Part shown: piece after piece, positions 49,441 to 62,200 of the stretch
Numbering within the stretch: the first letter of the stretch is position 1
How the letters are laid out: each line of letters starts with the position of its first letter
NCBI GenBank assembly: GCA_035048485.1
Contig: CM068585.1
Span: forward strand, 21,130,001 to 21,194,000
Direction: 5' to 3'
DNA from: Pteria penguin
Taxonomy: Eukaryota > Mollusca > Bivalvia > Pterioida > Pteriidae
Length of the DNA stretch: 64,000 nt
Program-made: the position numbers and the translations under genes
The notes under the pieces: model-generated
What the model saw: the letters and a program-made list of their open reading frames with translations, nothing else
Told to the model about the DNA's origin: nothing
The model's database searches: none

Positions 49441-49795
49441 ACATCACTTGTAACGTCAGGGTGCCATTGAATGGAAAGTCAAGTTCACTGGGCAACGCCG
49501 ACGTAAGCAATCAATAATTATGATATTTAATATTTGAAGCAAATATGAAGTTACTGTAGTATTTTTCCTAAAATTATCAAGCACTAAAATCATAACGAAT
49601 GAACTATCGTGAATCGTTATAATCTAGAGATTCGCTTCAGACGGTGTACAAACTGGGTACAGTATAAAATGTTTCATAACTGTATCGAATATATTAAAAA
49701 CTGAATTATGTTTGCATGAAAAATTTTCTTGTGTAATGAAAGGGTTTTCATCTAAATGTGAATAACTTGGTAATGATAAATATCAAAATACATAT

Positions 49796-49880
49796 AAATG
49801 TTGTGCACCATCTGCGCATTTCGACAACCTATGTCTCTCAAGTGATGTTCAGATATTAATTCCTATTGTGATATTCAAAA
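49796..49880 (-). repeat. Dispersed repeat R1 end
   Basis: 'gttgtgcaccatctgcgcat' 'ttcgacaacctatgtctctc' is the complement of the R1 end at 20330. Confidence 0.65.
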
Positions 49881-50196
49881 AGCGTCGCCGTCTACATATC
49901 AAACTGAGACTGAGAGAGAAATAATAAAGAACAAGAGCAACGCTAAGCGTAGCATCCCATCGCGAGGCATAGAATTTAAATACACTTAAAATGTTGTAAT
50001 TAATGTGTTGTCAAAAGGTTTACCCAAACTCACTTTGGTGCATTATTTTCATTCCATTCCAGCCCATTGTGACCTCGACCTTGAGAATTTGACCCTGAGA
50101 TAAGGTTATGACACTTCCTTGAGATGTAAGCAACAATCATGTGTAATATTATTGACATCATCAAGGCAATAAAAAGTTATGGCCCGGACAAGCGAA

Positions 50197-50335
50197 CATA
50201 CATACATACATGCATGCATGCATGCATGCATCCATCCATCCATCCATCCATCCATCCATCCATCCATCCATCCATCCATCCATACATACATACATACATA
50301 CATACACACATACACACATACATACATACATACGA
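50197..50335. repeat. Compound (ACAT)/(GCAT)/(CATC) microsatellite
   Basis: Consecutive blocks of CATA, GCAT, CATC (about 16 units) and CATA/CACA. ORFs across it are repeat artefacts. Confidence 0.97.
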
Positions 50336-51379
50336 ACAACAAGTTGCGCGAGGGGATAAAAGGCGAGCATTTGCTAAAAGTCGTGTTCCATAAAGTAATC
50401 TATATGCTATATGAGATAATGATGAATGAGCTCATTTTGTCATGATATATCATGTACTACGAGACTAACGTCAATAAGAGCACAAAGCAAGTAAACAAAC
50501 TATTTACAGACTTATAACAAACCATTTACTGGCATAGAGGTAGTCGGTTATCGCTTATCAATCAACGATACATGTCTGACTAAAATGCAAATTAAAAGTC
50601 CTTTATATTGTCCTTAAGGAGGACTTTATTGCAAGTGACTGGTTGAATCTTTTCTCTTCCTCACTTTTGACACATGCAATTTCAATCCCGTTCAAAAAGA
50701 CATACCTGTATATCTGCAAAACGTCTATTAATTATTTGATGAGAAGAGCAGAGTCGAGTTGTATATTGTTGTGGATTTTTCTTCTTGATTTAGTATTAAT
50801 CTCCATTTAATGGGCGAAATAATTATGACGAAGATTTAAACAGTATGCGCAAACAAACCACAAGGACAAATTGTTCTTCACGATCAGCAACCTTTTTGAG
50901 TGGTCTGTACAATTTGCGCACTCATGAAAGGTGTGGTTAACGATTGCTTCCTCCCCATGGCAGCTTGTTTCACTTCCGGTTTTCAGTTGACCATAAATAT
51001 CAACCATGGTATATGGTTGTTAGTGCCATAATAGCATTGCATTAGTTATTGTCGTATAGTAGATTCTTTTTTCTTAGGGAAGATACCAAGAACAGGAAAA
51101 GCTACGAACATGAATTATATGCCATGGAAACTAAAAATATAGAATATACAAAACTGAATATGTAACATCATTTTCATATACAAAGCAAGAATTATTTCAC
51201 GGTATTCATTTTATGTAACAATGTCGCATCAGCTATAGAGTATCATGTAATATGTATGATATGAGTAATGACCAAATGTATGGTAAAAAAAACCCATTCC
51301 CTGTCTATCTTGTTGACGATGAACAGAAATTGCGAGAGCTAGTTCATCGTATGTAAAAGATCAGCAGTCAGAGATTTGG

Positions 51380-51878
51380 CAGAAAAAGTAGGACTAAGAA
51401 AGAGAAAACAGAAGACATCTGACAAAGCTGTATGATACATATCACCAAGGACTTGCACACAAAAACTGATAATAGGAGAATATACACGGAACATTACAAA
51501 AATATTCGATTCTGCTGCGGTTACGATACCGACTTAGGACGGTCAATTGAAGTAACAAACGTCACTCAATTGGTGTGGTTAACCGGTTTACGGGCGCCCA
51601 CCTTTCCTATCACTGCAAAAGCAGCACAATCAAAGGATACACATTTAAAAAATTATAAATAATCCTACATATAGAGAACAAGGATCAACAGGTTTCTCAA
51701 GGACAGAGGTCATAAAAATTTATTACACACGGAAAATTTGTAGAATAATATGTTGTTGTTAAAAATATGTAAGTAGACGTCAACATGAGTAAACCGTACT
51801 CTGCCCGTCTGTAAGCGAGCTCAGATCCATAATCAATTGGAGTCCCGACTAACAGTCAGAGGGGACAAGGATCAAGGT
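51380..51878 (-). repeat. Solo Naiad 3' tail, longest copy
   Basis: It matches the plus-strand text of 4860-5210, from 'agaagacatctgacaaagct' through 'gataccgacttaggacggt' and 'gtttacgggcgcccacctt' to 'agtcccgactaacagtcaga' 'ggggacaagg'. The match ends inside the 3' arm of SECIS helix I, so the copy is truncated exactly there and lacks the rest of the SECIS. A LINE fragment starts directly after it. Confidence 0.82.
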
Positions 51879-51881
51879 TAA

Positions 51882-52459
51882 ACAAAAGCAATTAGAATTA
51901 ATACCACCAATACCCGTTCTATTAAGTTAGAAATGTAGGAAATAGAAGAAGTAAACGAGTTCACCTACGTAGGCTCTAAAGTTAACAAGGATGGAGGAAC
52001 TACTGAGGATATCGATGCCAGACTTCAAAAACTAAGGCACGCATTTATAGCACTTAACCAATTATGGAAATCTAACATATACAGCAAAAGAACAAAAGTA
52101 AGAATATTCAACAGCAATGTCACCTCTAATCTGCTGTATGGTTCCGTGTGTTGGAAGTTAACAAAGGCAGAGATAAAAAAGGCCAGAAGCATTCCAGAAT
52201 AGGTGCCGAAGACGAATATCGAAGATCTCCTGACCAAAAACAGATAACAAACGAAAAGCTGAGAACAATAACAGAATCTGCATCCATAGAGAATATAATA
52301 AGAACAAGAAGGTGGAAATACATAGGCCACATACTAAGGAAGGATAACCTAGACAACGAGATAATAGCACTGACGTGGGCACCAGAGGGGGAAAGGAGAA
52401 GAGGAAGACCCAAAGAAACATGGAGGAGAACTACAGAGAAAGAGAGAAATAAAATTTAA
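51882..52459 (+). pseudogene. LINE reverse transcriptase C-terminal region, broken
   Basis: The first frame reads EVNEFTYVGSKVNKDGG, DIDARLQKLRHAF and LLYGSVCW (51941-52150). After frameshifts near 52150-52240 another frame reads RTRRWKYIGHILRKDN and RRRGRPKETWRR to the stop near 52459. These are typical C-terminal motifs of non-LTR retrotransposon polyproteins. There is an in-frame TAG near 51936 and at least two frameshifts. The clade (RTE, CR1 or other) is not assigned. Confidence 0.8.
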
Positions 52460-52534
52460 AGTAATTATTATTACCCTTTCCATATCAATAACGTTCGTCA
52501 AATAACTATTTGTCAGTCGTATGCATAATTATAA

Positions 52535-53215
52535 AGGGATGTTTAAATATGACATTGTACACGATATTGTCCCTTTATCCAGATAATTCGAGGTGTCGTT
52601 AACCATTCGGTACTTCTGTTTTGTTCATTTATCTCCGAAATTGAATGTACAATCTTAGGTACTTGATAATCATTTGTAAAATATTATACTATGTAAGATA
52701 TACTGGTGGTTTTAGTCTTAACATAACTTTGCACGAGTACATGTAGTGTATTATTCTGGTCTGTTATCCATATATATTTTCTTAGTGAAAAGTTTATTAT
52801 ATATGTTTTGATATTTATTATAACCACTAGATAGGTGTCACTTCTGGTAGACTGTTACTTCCCGAGGGCATCATAAGTGTATTTTCAGTGCTTTTGTACT
52901 GACGGTCTAGTTTTCAATGCTCTTGTATTGACGTGAAATATACATCTAAATTTTTCAGTCATGAAATTTTGTAAATCACTCCAAAACTAAGCAGTATCTC
53001 CCTCATGCAATGTTCTGTCCTTAGATTGATTATTTGATTAACTTTTTCGGCCACTTTGATTTTAACACTGCTCTTCAAATATTTATAAATGTTTAGTATT
53101 CCAATCATTCGGTCACGAGTATCACTGAAGAGAATAAGTTGTCGAAATGCTCACCTGGCGCATAAAATTATAACGTATATATGTTCTAATATTTATTATT
53201 GGCAATAGTAATTGT
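52535..53215 (+). repeat. RT family 2 tail piece followed by repeat R1
   Basis: 'tgtacacgatattgtccctt' and 'ccattcggtacttctg' (52556-52620) match the family 2 tail at 3525-3590. From 52830 the R1 block follows in the same orientation, ending in 'taacgtatatatgttctaat'. Confidence 0.65.
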
Positions 53216-53339
53216 TACTCATGCTCAAGTTCTGTGAATACAGAGGAGATACGGTCTTGAGCATTGACCCCTTTGACTATTAGTCGGGACACCGATGGAA
53301 CAAGGGCCTTATATATGGAGTATAATTTATACATATGCC

Positions 53340-53920
53340 CTTTAATTGTTCTGCCGTTGTGGTGAGAGGAATTTTAACCACACCTATTCAATAAGTAATT
53401 TTACTTCAAATGACCGTCCTCAGTCGATGCCTCAACTACATTACAATTGAAGTCTTTCTAGGTCTTTATTGTTTGCTTTTTTGTCTGTGATGTCTTGTCA
53501 TACGACTTAGTTCGATGTGTTTATGCTTTTTGCTAGAGGCAGCAATATTGTTTCAATGACTTGGGCCCATAAACCGGTTTGAGTAGTCAAGGTACCCTAC
53601 AAGTGTTACTATTTTCGGCCAAATCCGTCAAGGAATAGGTCCCTAGACTGAGAACAAATGATGTAAAGGGTGTACTGTAACATATAATGAAAACGTCTTC
53701 AATCTTACAAAAGTGATTAAAAGTTGACCCGTAAATCTGTTAACCACACCAATTGAGTGACAATTCTTATTTCAATTGGCCATCCTCAATCAGTACAATA
53801 TGTGTATTACAGTCGAATATTTGAAATATCTTTATGTGCTTATTTTATGATTATCTGCAAGTCTGTGTTGATTTTACTCATAATACTGAGTCGAGTGCCT
53901 TTTTCCCTTTCTTGTTAATA
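53340..53920 (+). repeat. Two tandem diverged Naiad tail copies
   Basis: Copy one (53340-53530) has 'attttaaccacacctattca', 'aaatgaccgtcctcagtcga' and 'ttgtcatacgacttagttcg'. Copy two (53720-53920) has 'ttaaccacaccaattgagtg', 'ttggccatcctcaatcagta' and 'cataatactgagtcgagtgc'. A third, weaker copy is at 55300-55480 ('agcccgtaaacctgataaca'). Confidence 0.65.
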
Positions 53921-54600
53921 CTAATAATTACATGTAACCTTAAAAAATAACAGGTACCTTGATGCTTATTTATTGATTTTTTCTTAGTCCCAATTTATAG
54001 TTATAAATTGATTAACCATATACGTCAGTTACACAATTGCCTTTCGTGGTTTATAATTTGATGAAATATGTCGCCACCGACAATCTATAATAAGTTGTAT
54101 ATCTCTTAACATGTACCATGCGCTTTTCTCTGTCAGGGGGATACACTTGTTGTCAAGGACTTCAGATAGATAAGATACAATGTTAAGGTCAATTTTCAAC
54201 TAAGATCGTGGCCATCTCAATAATAAAGGTTATTGGACAGCCATGTCAAAGTTAATAGAATAGACGAGTATGTCAACATAAAACCATCAGATAGGTCATC
54301 ACATTACTGTGTTGCTTAAACCAGTACTGGTAGAAAAAGTCGTCTGTCAACTGACATTCCAATGATAGATGGTTTTATTGCCTAATATTTATCAACTTGA
54401 TTAGCCATGGATACTTCAGGTCAACTCAAGGAGGTTTTCGCAAAATTTTCCATTGCGCACACCTAACGGATAGAATACACGGTGCATAATTCGTCTAGAT
54501 AACCAAACCCCGTCCAAATCTATTAGTAAAATTCCACGAGACTTTAAAAAACAGTATTATATCATTTGAGAGGTCTAAGTGAACCGGTGTCTTTATCACA

Positions 54601-54609
54601 ATGCCACAG
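54601..54609 (+). CDS. Candidate first coding exon of the SLC6 gene (MPQ)
   Basis: ATGCCACAG is followed by a consensus donor GTAAGC and ends in phase 0, which joins in frame to the phase-0 start of the exon at 59290. The resulting N-terminus ([12 protein letters not shown]) is short for an SLC6 transporter, so there may be other exons between or a different start. This rests only on phase and splice-site match. Confidence 0.3.
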
Positions 54610-55499
54610 GTAAGCTATTCATGTATTTATCTAATTTTGTGGGTATGCTGCTGCATGCTGAATAAATTTTCTCCTGTCACACATACATGTGCACCAGTAT
54701 GATATACACAATGACTGATAAGAGGTCTAATGTGAAACAATATACTACTTTCAGAATGACCGTGCAGGGAGGGACGATAGAAAAGAAAAACTAATGTGAA
54801 ATTATTTTTTCTATTGGGTATAAAAATGAAATATGAAACATCTAAGGAAGTAATATTAAAAGGTATATTATTATATTCTGGAATATATCCGAAGAGACCA
54901 ATTTAAATGTTCAATAGACTAATTCCGTCAACATTTTTCTTCAAAGAAATGCTAAGAGAAATCTCCCTCATGATTTTATATTCGTCTGCAAATGTTGCCG
55001 ATAAAAACACAAAACTTATGACCCAAGACACATGGAAAAAGTTAAAATAGGGAATGGAACCTTGAACCAGAAATTAAGCGAAATAATAAGAAATGAATGG
55101 GTGAAGACGATCATAGGCACTGGAAAGAGAGTACCCTACGCTATAGTCTTTGAAGTCAAAGGGCCAATACGTGCAATAATCAGAATCAGAATCATAGTGT
55201 GTCATTGGCACAATGTATAACGAGAATTATTTCGTAGAACATTACCATCAAGTATATTTATTAATTGTGAGAATTGTTTTTGTCACAGTATGTACACTTT
55301 TAAGGGGGAGCCCGTAAACCTGATAACATCACCAATTGACAATAGTCACTTGACATTTCAATGTACCATTCTTTGTCGGTACATGCATTAAAATCGAATA
55401 TGTTGTGATGTATTTTGGTGTAAATTCTTATTAACTATTGTATGTTATTACAATATTTTGTGCCATATGTTCAGAAAAATAAAATGATTGAACGAACTT

Positions 55500-57600
55500 A
55501 ATCGGACTGAAATAGAATACGTAGGTCGTACTAAGTTCCATTTTTTATGTAATTTACCATTGTCTGTTACAATCAAAATTGTGTAAGCGCCACTAAAGAT
55601 TAGAATATGAAATTAAATATAAATACCAACAATCATCTTCACGAATTTTCAACCGCTTCGTCTTTATCTAGTGAAATAGACGACAGTATTTTCAAAGACA
55701 AATAATACTACTAACGCTTGTACAATGGCCACAATATAAATGTTTTTCAAGTTAATGTGATGACGCCATAGAGTTAATAACACATGCATATTAACTCTAT
55801 GACTTAAAACTTGATATCATACTTCCCGTTTGAAGACAGATACTTTTATTTATAGGTTGCTTAAATTTAAGTTGACAATACATATTTGAAAATACATGCA
55901 TAATATTATTACAAAACATAAATATAGATGTCTTAAATACAAAATACTTAAGTACATAGTTATACATGCGTGATTTTCAGCATCATATCTCTACATCAAT
56001 CATCTCTGGCGTCTTCAAATTTAAATTTGAGTATTTTGATGTAACTTTCAAGGTATCTTTAATAATCATATTACACATTCAAAGCGTATGGTAATGCGAT
56101 TACTTAAAACATGGACCATAACTATCGTCTTTACATATTTCCTTAATTTGTGTGACATTTGTTCTAATTTAGTCACATATATTTAATTTCTCGTTGCTCC
56201 ATCTAGGCACTGTCCCTTATTGAGGCTGAAGTTCCCACCTTTTACTCGCTGAATCACACATATCCAGGCTGGTTTTAACTTCTAAGACTTTGCATAACCT
56301 TATTGATACTTACATTTCGTATTAGTTTAGATATTGAATTATTAATCTTCTGATTGCCTTTGCGTTAATATACTCTTTATTGTTATTATCGGTCAATGCA
56401 CACAGTTTGGTATCATCAAACAAATCATAAAATTGTATGAAACTCGATACTGAAGTATATGAGAAGTAAAAAGGTACACCTTATTTTATGTTTTTTTTTT
56501 ATTATCATCGTTTAACGACAAAGAGTGTGTACTAAACTGTAGGTTGCGTCACACGGAACTTGGTGAATGAACGGGCCTTAGTGATCCATACATTCATATA
56601 TAATCATTTTCTACTTCATCACACGGTGAAGGTTGATTTGCTTTGATTTATGGGAAATTCTTATAGTACCAACTTACATTAGTGACAAAACAATGAGGTT
56701 TGATATTTATAATATATGAGATATTTTTGGACTTTTGTTTAAACTTGTCGAAACCGATTTTATAATTTCGAATTATAGTTAAAGTAATACTAATCACCAA
56801 ATGCCTAACACAGGTTTTACTAGTATCTTTTTATCATATAATAAATGAATGACTTGGAAATCAATAATTCAATAATGATGTCGCAATGCAGAGCGATAAT
56901 AAGAGAGGACTCGATTGTATGGAAAAAATCAACAAGCAGATTAGGTCCATTAAAGACACTTTAAAACTTTGTTCTCTTTTAGGCACATATACGACAGCAA
57001 AGTCCTAGAAATATCTTTATGATAGTATGAAGCATCTTGGGCATTAATGCCATCAAATAATTAAAATTACTCCAAAAAAGTTATAATTATAACCGTTACT
57101 CTTTTTTCCCGAGGACTATTGGTTACTGAAACCAATTACCACCTGAGGTTGCCCAAGCACCATCTTTATAAACCTTCATTTCTCAGTTGGACACATACAC
57201 CAGGAGCCAGCTGACCAGCACCTTCACCAACTAATTGTGCCAGTTTATCACTTTCTAACCGTAAATACTGCATTCATGGGCTTTTTACCCTTGTCCGATA
57301 CGCAAACCGATAATATCACTCTATTTAGAGGAAAACTCGTAAGAGTAAGAACAAGCAGAATAACTGTGTCTAAATGAAGCTAGATAAAAATTATAGCAAG
57401 GTGAAACATACTCGCACGTGCGAGCCGATGTAAACTTTTTGCTTGTTTGCATGTGTATGTTTTGAACACTTTAGTGAGAGAATGGTAATATTGCCCCGTC
57501 ATTTGTTATCATAGGGGGAAACTATAAAAAATATGAAACGAAATAATGTCTGTACATTTGTTTGAGTTTCATATTCGGAAGCCACTAAGCCCTCGAGTTT
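55500..57600. other. No recognisable gene
   Basis: AT-rich; probably SLC6 intron 1 or intergenic. No repeat or exon seen. Confidence 0.4.
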
Positions 57601-57607
57601 CTTACGA

Positions 57608-58074
57608 GGTTCAACTTTACATACAGATACATCGATGACGTTTTTTCGATTAACAATCTTGTATTTAAGGATCACCTCAACATCATATATCCAAAGGAAC
57701 TTGAGATAAAAGATACAACAGAGAGCGCATCTTCTGCTTCTTACCTCGATATACTCCTATTAATTAGTGACGATGGTTCATTAATAACCTCTCCTTATCA
57801 CCAACGTGACGATTTCAATTTGGTTTTTACCAACTTCCCTTTTCTGAGTAGCAACATACCTTACTCTCCCGCATATGGCGTCTTCATTTCACAACTTATA
57901 CGCTATGCCAGGGCATGCTCTAAATACGAAAATTTCGTCCTGAGAGCGAAGCTTCTTGCCACGAAATTACTCTCACAAGGATATATTGAGGAACATTTGA
58001 AATTGTCATTGAGGAAGTTCTATGGTCGATATAGGGGTCTAGTGCAATTTCAGATTCCTCTTTTAAGAATGTAA
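57608..58074 (+). pseudogene. Penelope-like RT, C-terminal fragment
   Basis: Reads [16 protein letters not shown], then [33 protein letters not shown] and [10 protein letters not shown]. It is an RT palm-to-thumb fragment without fingers, endonuclease or linker, so it is not functional. Confidence 0.85.
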
Positions 58075-58440
58075 ACGGATATTTTGGGACTTGACTATAC
58101 AAAATAACCATCTCAACTTTTAGACTATACTTGATTTGACATCATACGTATATACAGACATTTGTGCACGTGTGTTTCCGTGTGTGCCTTGAATGGGAAA
58201 ATTTAACTTCGTGTTCTGGTCTCCTTCGTGTGTTCGTGCATGTATAGTTATTTATTTACCTCCTCGACTTGAAAATTTCTTGCAGGACTTTTGCGACGGG
58301 TGTTGCATGCACCTGGTCTCACCTCGATTTTATTGGGGTTCGCATTTGTCTGAATATTACACTATACACGATATTGTCCTTTTATTCCATGGACTGTGAA
58401 ATGAGGTTTACCCTTTCTGTACTTCTTCGCTTTTTACACC
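57608..58440 (+). mobile_element. 5'-truncated RT family 2 element
   Basis: It starts abruptly at 'gttcaactttacatacagat', just before the catalytic YIDD (about 57630), and runs in one frame to a TAA at 58072-58074, where the 2585-3196 copy reads on for a few codons. A tail with 'gcgacgggtgttgcatgcac' follows, shortened in the middle relative to 3430-3500. It is closest to the 2575-3600 copy. Confidence 0.85.
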
Positions 58441-58709
58441 AATCATGCATGTAGTTAATATTGTTCTGAAAACCACGAAAACACTTATATAAATGGTCAA
58501 TTAAAATAACACCGCCAAAGAAATGTTTTAAATGAATCTTTCAAGTGCAATCTTTCAATCTTGCAAGTCGGATGTAGTAGGAATCTGTACGATTTATACA
58601 AGCTAAAACAATATTTTTATAATACTATTGCATTTGATATTGTATTGTGTTTGCGTGCAACCTATCTATTGGTATGTATATATCTGTGTCTGAGTGGTGT
58701 GAAGGAGTG

Positions 58710-58712
58710 TGC

Positions 58713-58789
<77 letters not shown>

Positions 58790-58798
58790 TGTGTGTGT
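58710..58798. repeat. (GT)n microsatellite
   Basis: About 40 nearly perfect GT units. Confidence 0.97.
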
Positions 58799-59289
58799 AA
58801 TGCCATAAACAAATCATCTCGGTCCCTACAACATTATACCAGCCAAAAGCTTTCAATGAAGCGTCATTCTACGTAATGCAATTTTAATATATATGCAGTT
58901 TATACTGTTCAGTGTAATCTGACCCAAAAACTTGGTTTACATTTTGATTCATGATGAAGCATACATCACAGTATACCCCCAGTGCACAATAATTCTAATT
59001 ACAATGTAGATAAGAGTTGTTCAAACTATGCGAAATAATATATTCTGGACATCATTTGAACAAAGACCACTTGAGTATTGTATAGTATGACTTCTTTTAT
59101 GTTTAAAAAGGTATGGCAACAGTTTGCTTCTATGCTAACAATAAAAAAGTCAATATAATATGTGGAAGGGTGGAATTCACATCGAATGGAGCACAAAGTA
59201 AGCACCTATTTCACTAAAGCATTTTCTGACTTGATTACTCAGTAGATACATACAATACATGAATTGATATATTTTTCTCTCTTTAGCAG

Positions 59290-62200
59290 GTGGAGAGAGC
59301 GAATTGGGATAATAAAATCGAGTTTTTCCTATCTTGTGTTGGGTATGCCGTTGGACTGGGAAACGTATGGCGATTTCCATACCTATGTTATAGGAATGGT
59401 GGAGGTAAAAGATTGATTCTATATTAGATATATATTATATAATACTGTACACTATATAGAAGTAAAAAGTTTTAATAGTATTGATTTTTAGTTTATTTTC
59501 CCATTATGTTTTGTTTGTACCTTAACCTTTTAATTGTTTAATTTATATCATGTAAAGATGATGGATAAATCCAAACCACAAGTCCAAAAATCATGAAACC
59601 ATAGGACATACAATTTAGTGAAAATGAAAAACAAATGGAAAATAACAAAATATGTCTACTTGAAGAGCATATGTGAACCCCTGTGATGGAGTGAGATCAG
59701 GTGCCCGGGGAGAGTGAGCATCTCCTGCTTGCTAGCAACACCCGTCACATATACCCCGTAGAAAGAGTCAAATCGTGTGAATTCCATATGTATCTATATA
59801 TGGAGAAGTCGAAGTAGGTAACCTTCTAGTATAGAAGGTGTCAAATCTGTGTAAAGTGATCGGAATCGGTCTCAGTCCAGAATATCATTTAAAAGTCTGG
59901 ATAACGAGATATCATATGGAATAATAAGAGTCTCGTAACGACCGTAGAACTTCCTCAGTGACGATGCTAGTCTAGCACATATATAACCCTGGTTGAGCAG
60001 CTTAATTGAAAGTCGCCTAGCCCTCAGAACAAAGTCATTGTAATTTGAACATGCTCTGGAATAACGTATTAACTGAGATATGAATACGCCGTATGCAGGC
60101 GATGATGGAATGTTGCTACTTATGAAAGGAAAGTTTGTGATAGCGAAATTGAAATCGTCACGTTTGTCATAGAGTGAGGTGTTCAATTGACCATTAATGT
60201 CGAAAGACAACATAATATCTAAATACGAAGTAGAATTACTAGTTTCTGTGGTTTCTTTGACCTCCAGTTCACTTGGATAGATGATGCTAAGGTAATCCGC
60301 GAATGAAGGATTATTAATTGAAAGCAAGTCATCTATATATCTGTAAGTAAAATTGAAGCCAAGAGCCAATTGTTTTTTTCCTTGCGAAAGCAAAGACTGA
60401 ATGAACTCAGCTTCGTATGAATAAAGGAATATGTCAGCCAGAAGCGGAGCACAGTTAGTGCCCATTGGAATGCCGACAATTTGTTGAAAAACCTTACCTC
60501 CAAACACCACAAAAATGTTATCGATAAGAAAGTTCAACATCTGAATGACAGCTGTTTCAGTGTATTTATTTTTGGAATCAGAATTTTCCCTAACAAAGTA
60601 AGTTTTATCGTGGCCTATTACTATATATTTGAATTTGCGGCTTCCGTTTTTACTAGTAAATGCATTTTGAATAATTTCCGCTAATCTGTCTTTTAATTTC
60701 TGATGAGGGATCGTTGTGTACAGAGTCGAAAAGTCAAAAGACTTGATGGAGTGAATTTTAGTTAAACTTTTTGATTTTAGATGTTCTAACAACTCTTTTG
60801 AATTTTTAAGGATCCACATTTGATTAATTCCACTTCTGGAACATACTGTTTCGCAATATCTATGAAGGCCAGATTTAATTTCTGATAATATTTTTGTGAG
60901 TAGCATCGATACAGATTTTGTGGAACACTTCGAGGAACCAGCGATAAAGCGTTGTTTGTACGGAGTTTTGTGCATTTTTGGAATACAGTACAAATATGGA
61001 AGTTCTAAATTCAATTTATTTGAGTCAATACCAATTTATATATTTATCTATACACTTCTATTCACATTCACATTTATGATTATATTTTACAGGTGCTTTC
61101 CTCATACCGTATGTAATATGCCTTATTGTAGTAGGATTGCCTATATTCTTCCTTGAACTGGCGTTTGGTCAATTTGCATCACTTGGACCGTTTACAATAT
61201 GGAGAGTAAGCCCGTTTTTCAAAGGTACTACGTTACAAGCAACCCTTCCATTATGTATATAACCATAACCATGCCATTATATTTTTGGAGTTTTATCCAG
61301 TTACACATTGATCTTAAGTAATTTTTCATAAATGTTTTTCTGGGGTTTTTTTTTTGCACTCAGGAATCTGAATGAAAAAGTATTGCACAAAAGAAAATAG
61401 GAAATACCATTGTTTCCACTGTATTCATGGTTAAGTTATGTACAGATGCAAGAAAGAGATAAAAATTCTAAATATTAAGTTGTGCTAAATAATTTTGGGT
61501 ATAGAAATATTGACAAATAGTATTCTGACTTCTGACATTTTGCAGGAATCGGGTTTGCATCCATTCTGATTTCAACCATGACAGCCATATACTACAACGT
61601 AGTTATAGCTTACGCTATGTTTTATCTCCTTGTCTCCCTTGTAAGTTTTGATGGAGGAGTTCCCTGGGCAGAATGTGGCAATCCGTGGAATTCGAAACAA
61701 TGTAGGAGCCAAGTCCCAGACCTATCCAATATGACGGAAGTGCAGAAAGTTAATTTAACTTTAAGTATGTGGGATGAACCTTAGCTAAATCATAACACAA
61801 GATTACTGGTGCTTACCATCTGAAAGGTTTTCTTTGTATTATTTTACATTGTTGCAACTATTTGTTATAGTGAACAATACAAGTACATTTACCTTTCTTC
61901 AAATTTTTCTATTATTATTCTATTATGATAATTGTAAATTAATGCAGCTTACATCTTACATACCTATCGTTTCCTCTTTGAATATGTTTTTGTTTGATTT
62001 CTCTCTACTTTCTCCTCTCTTATCGTTGATGTCCTAACTGAAATAATTCTGAATATGTGAAGCTAAACTTAATACACATCTACCTTATCTCTAAACTGTA
62101 AAATTATTTTAATCCAAAATTACCAAATATTAGCGTAAATTACGTCTTACACTACAAATTCAATAGATAAACATAAATGGGATAAAATTTAAAACAAATG

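Noticed and set aside
50106..50445. Overlapping ORFs of 70-90 codons rich in His, Ile, Met and Cys.
   Set aside because: Translations of the tetranucleotide microsatellite.
55032..55220. 62-codon ORF starting MEKVKIGNG.
   Set aside because: No recognisable motif, no flanking splice sites, no repeat match.
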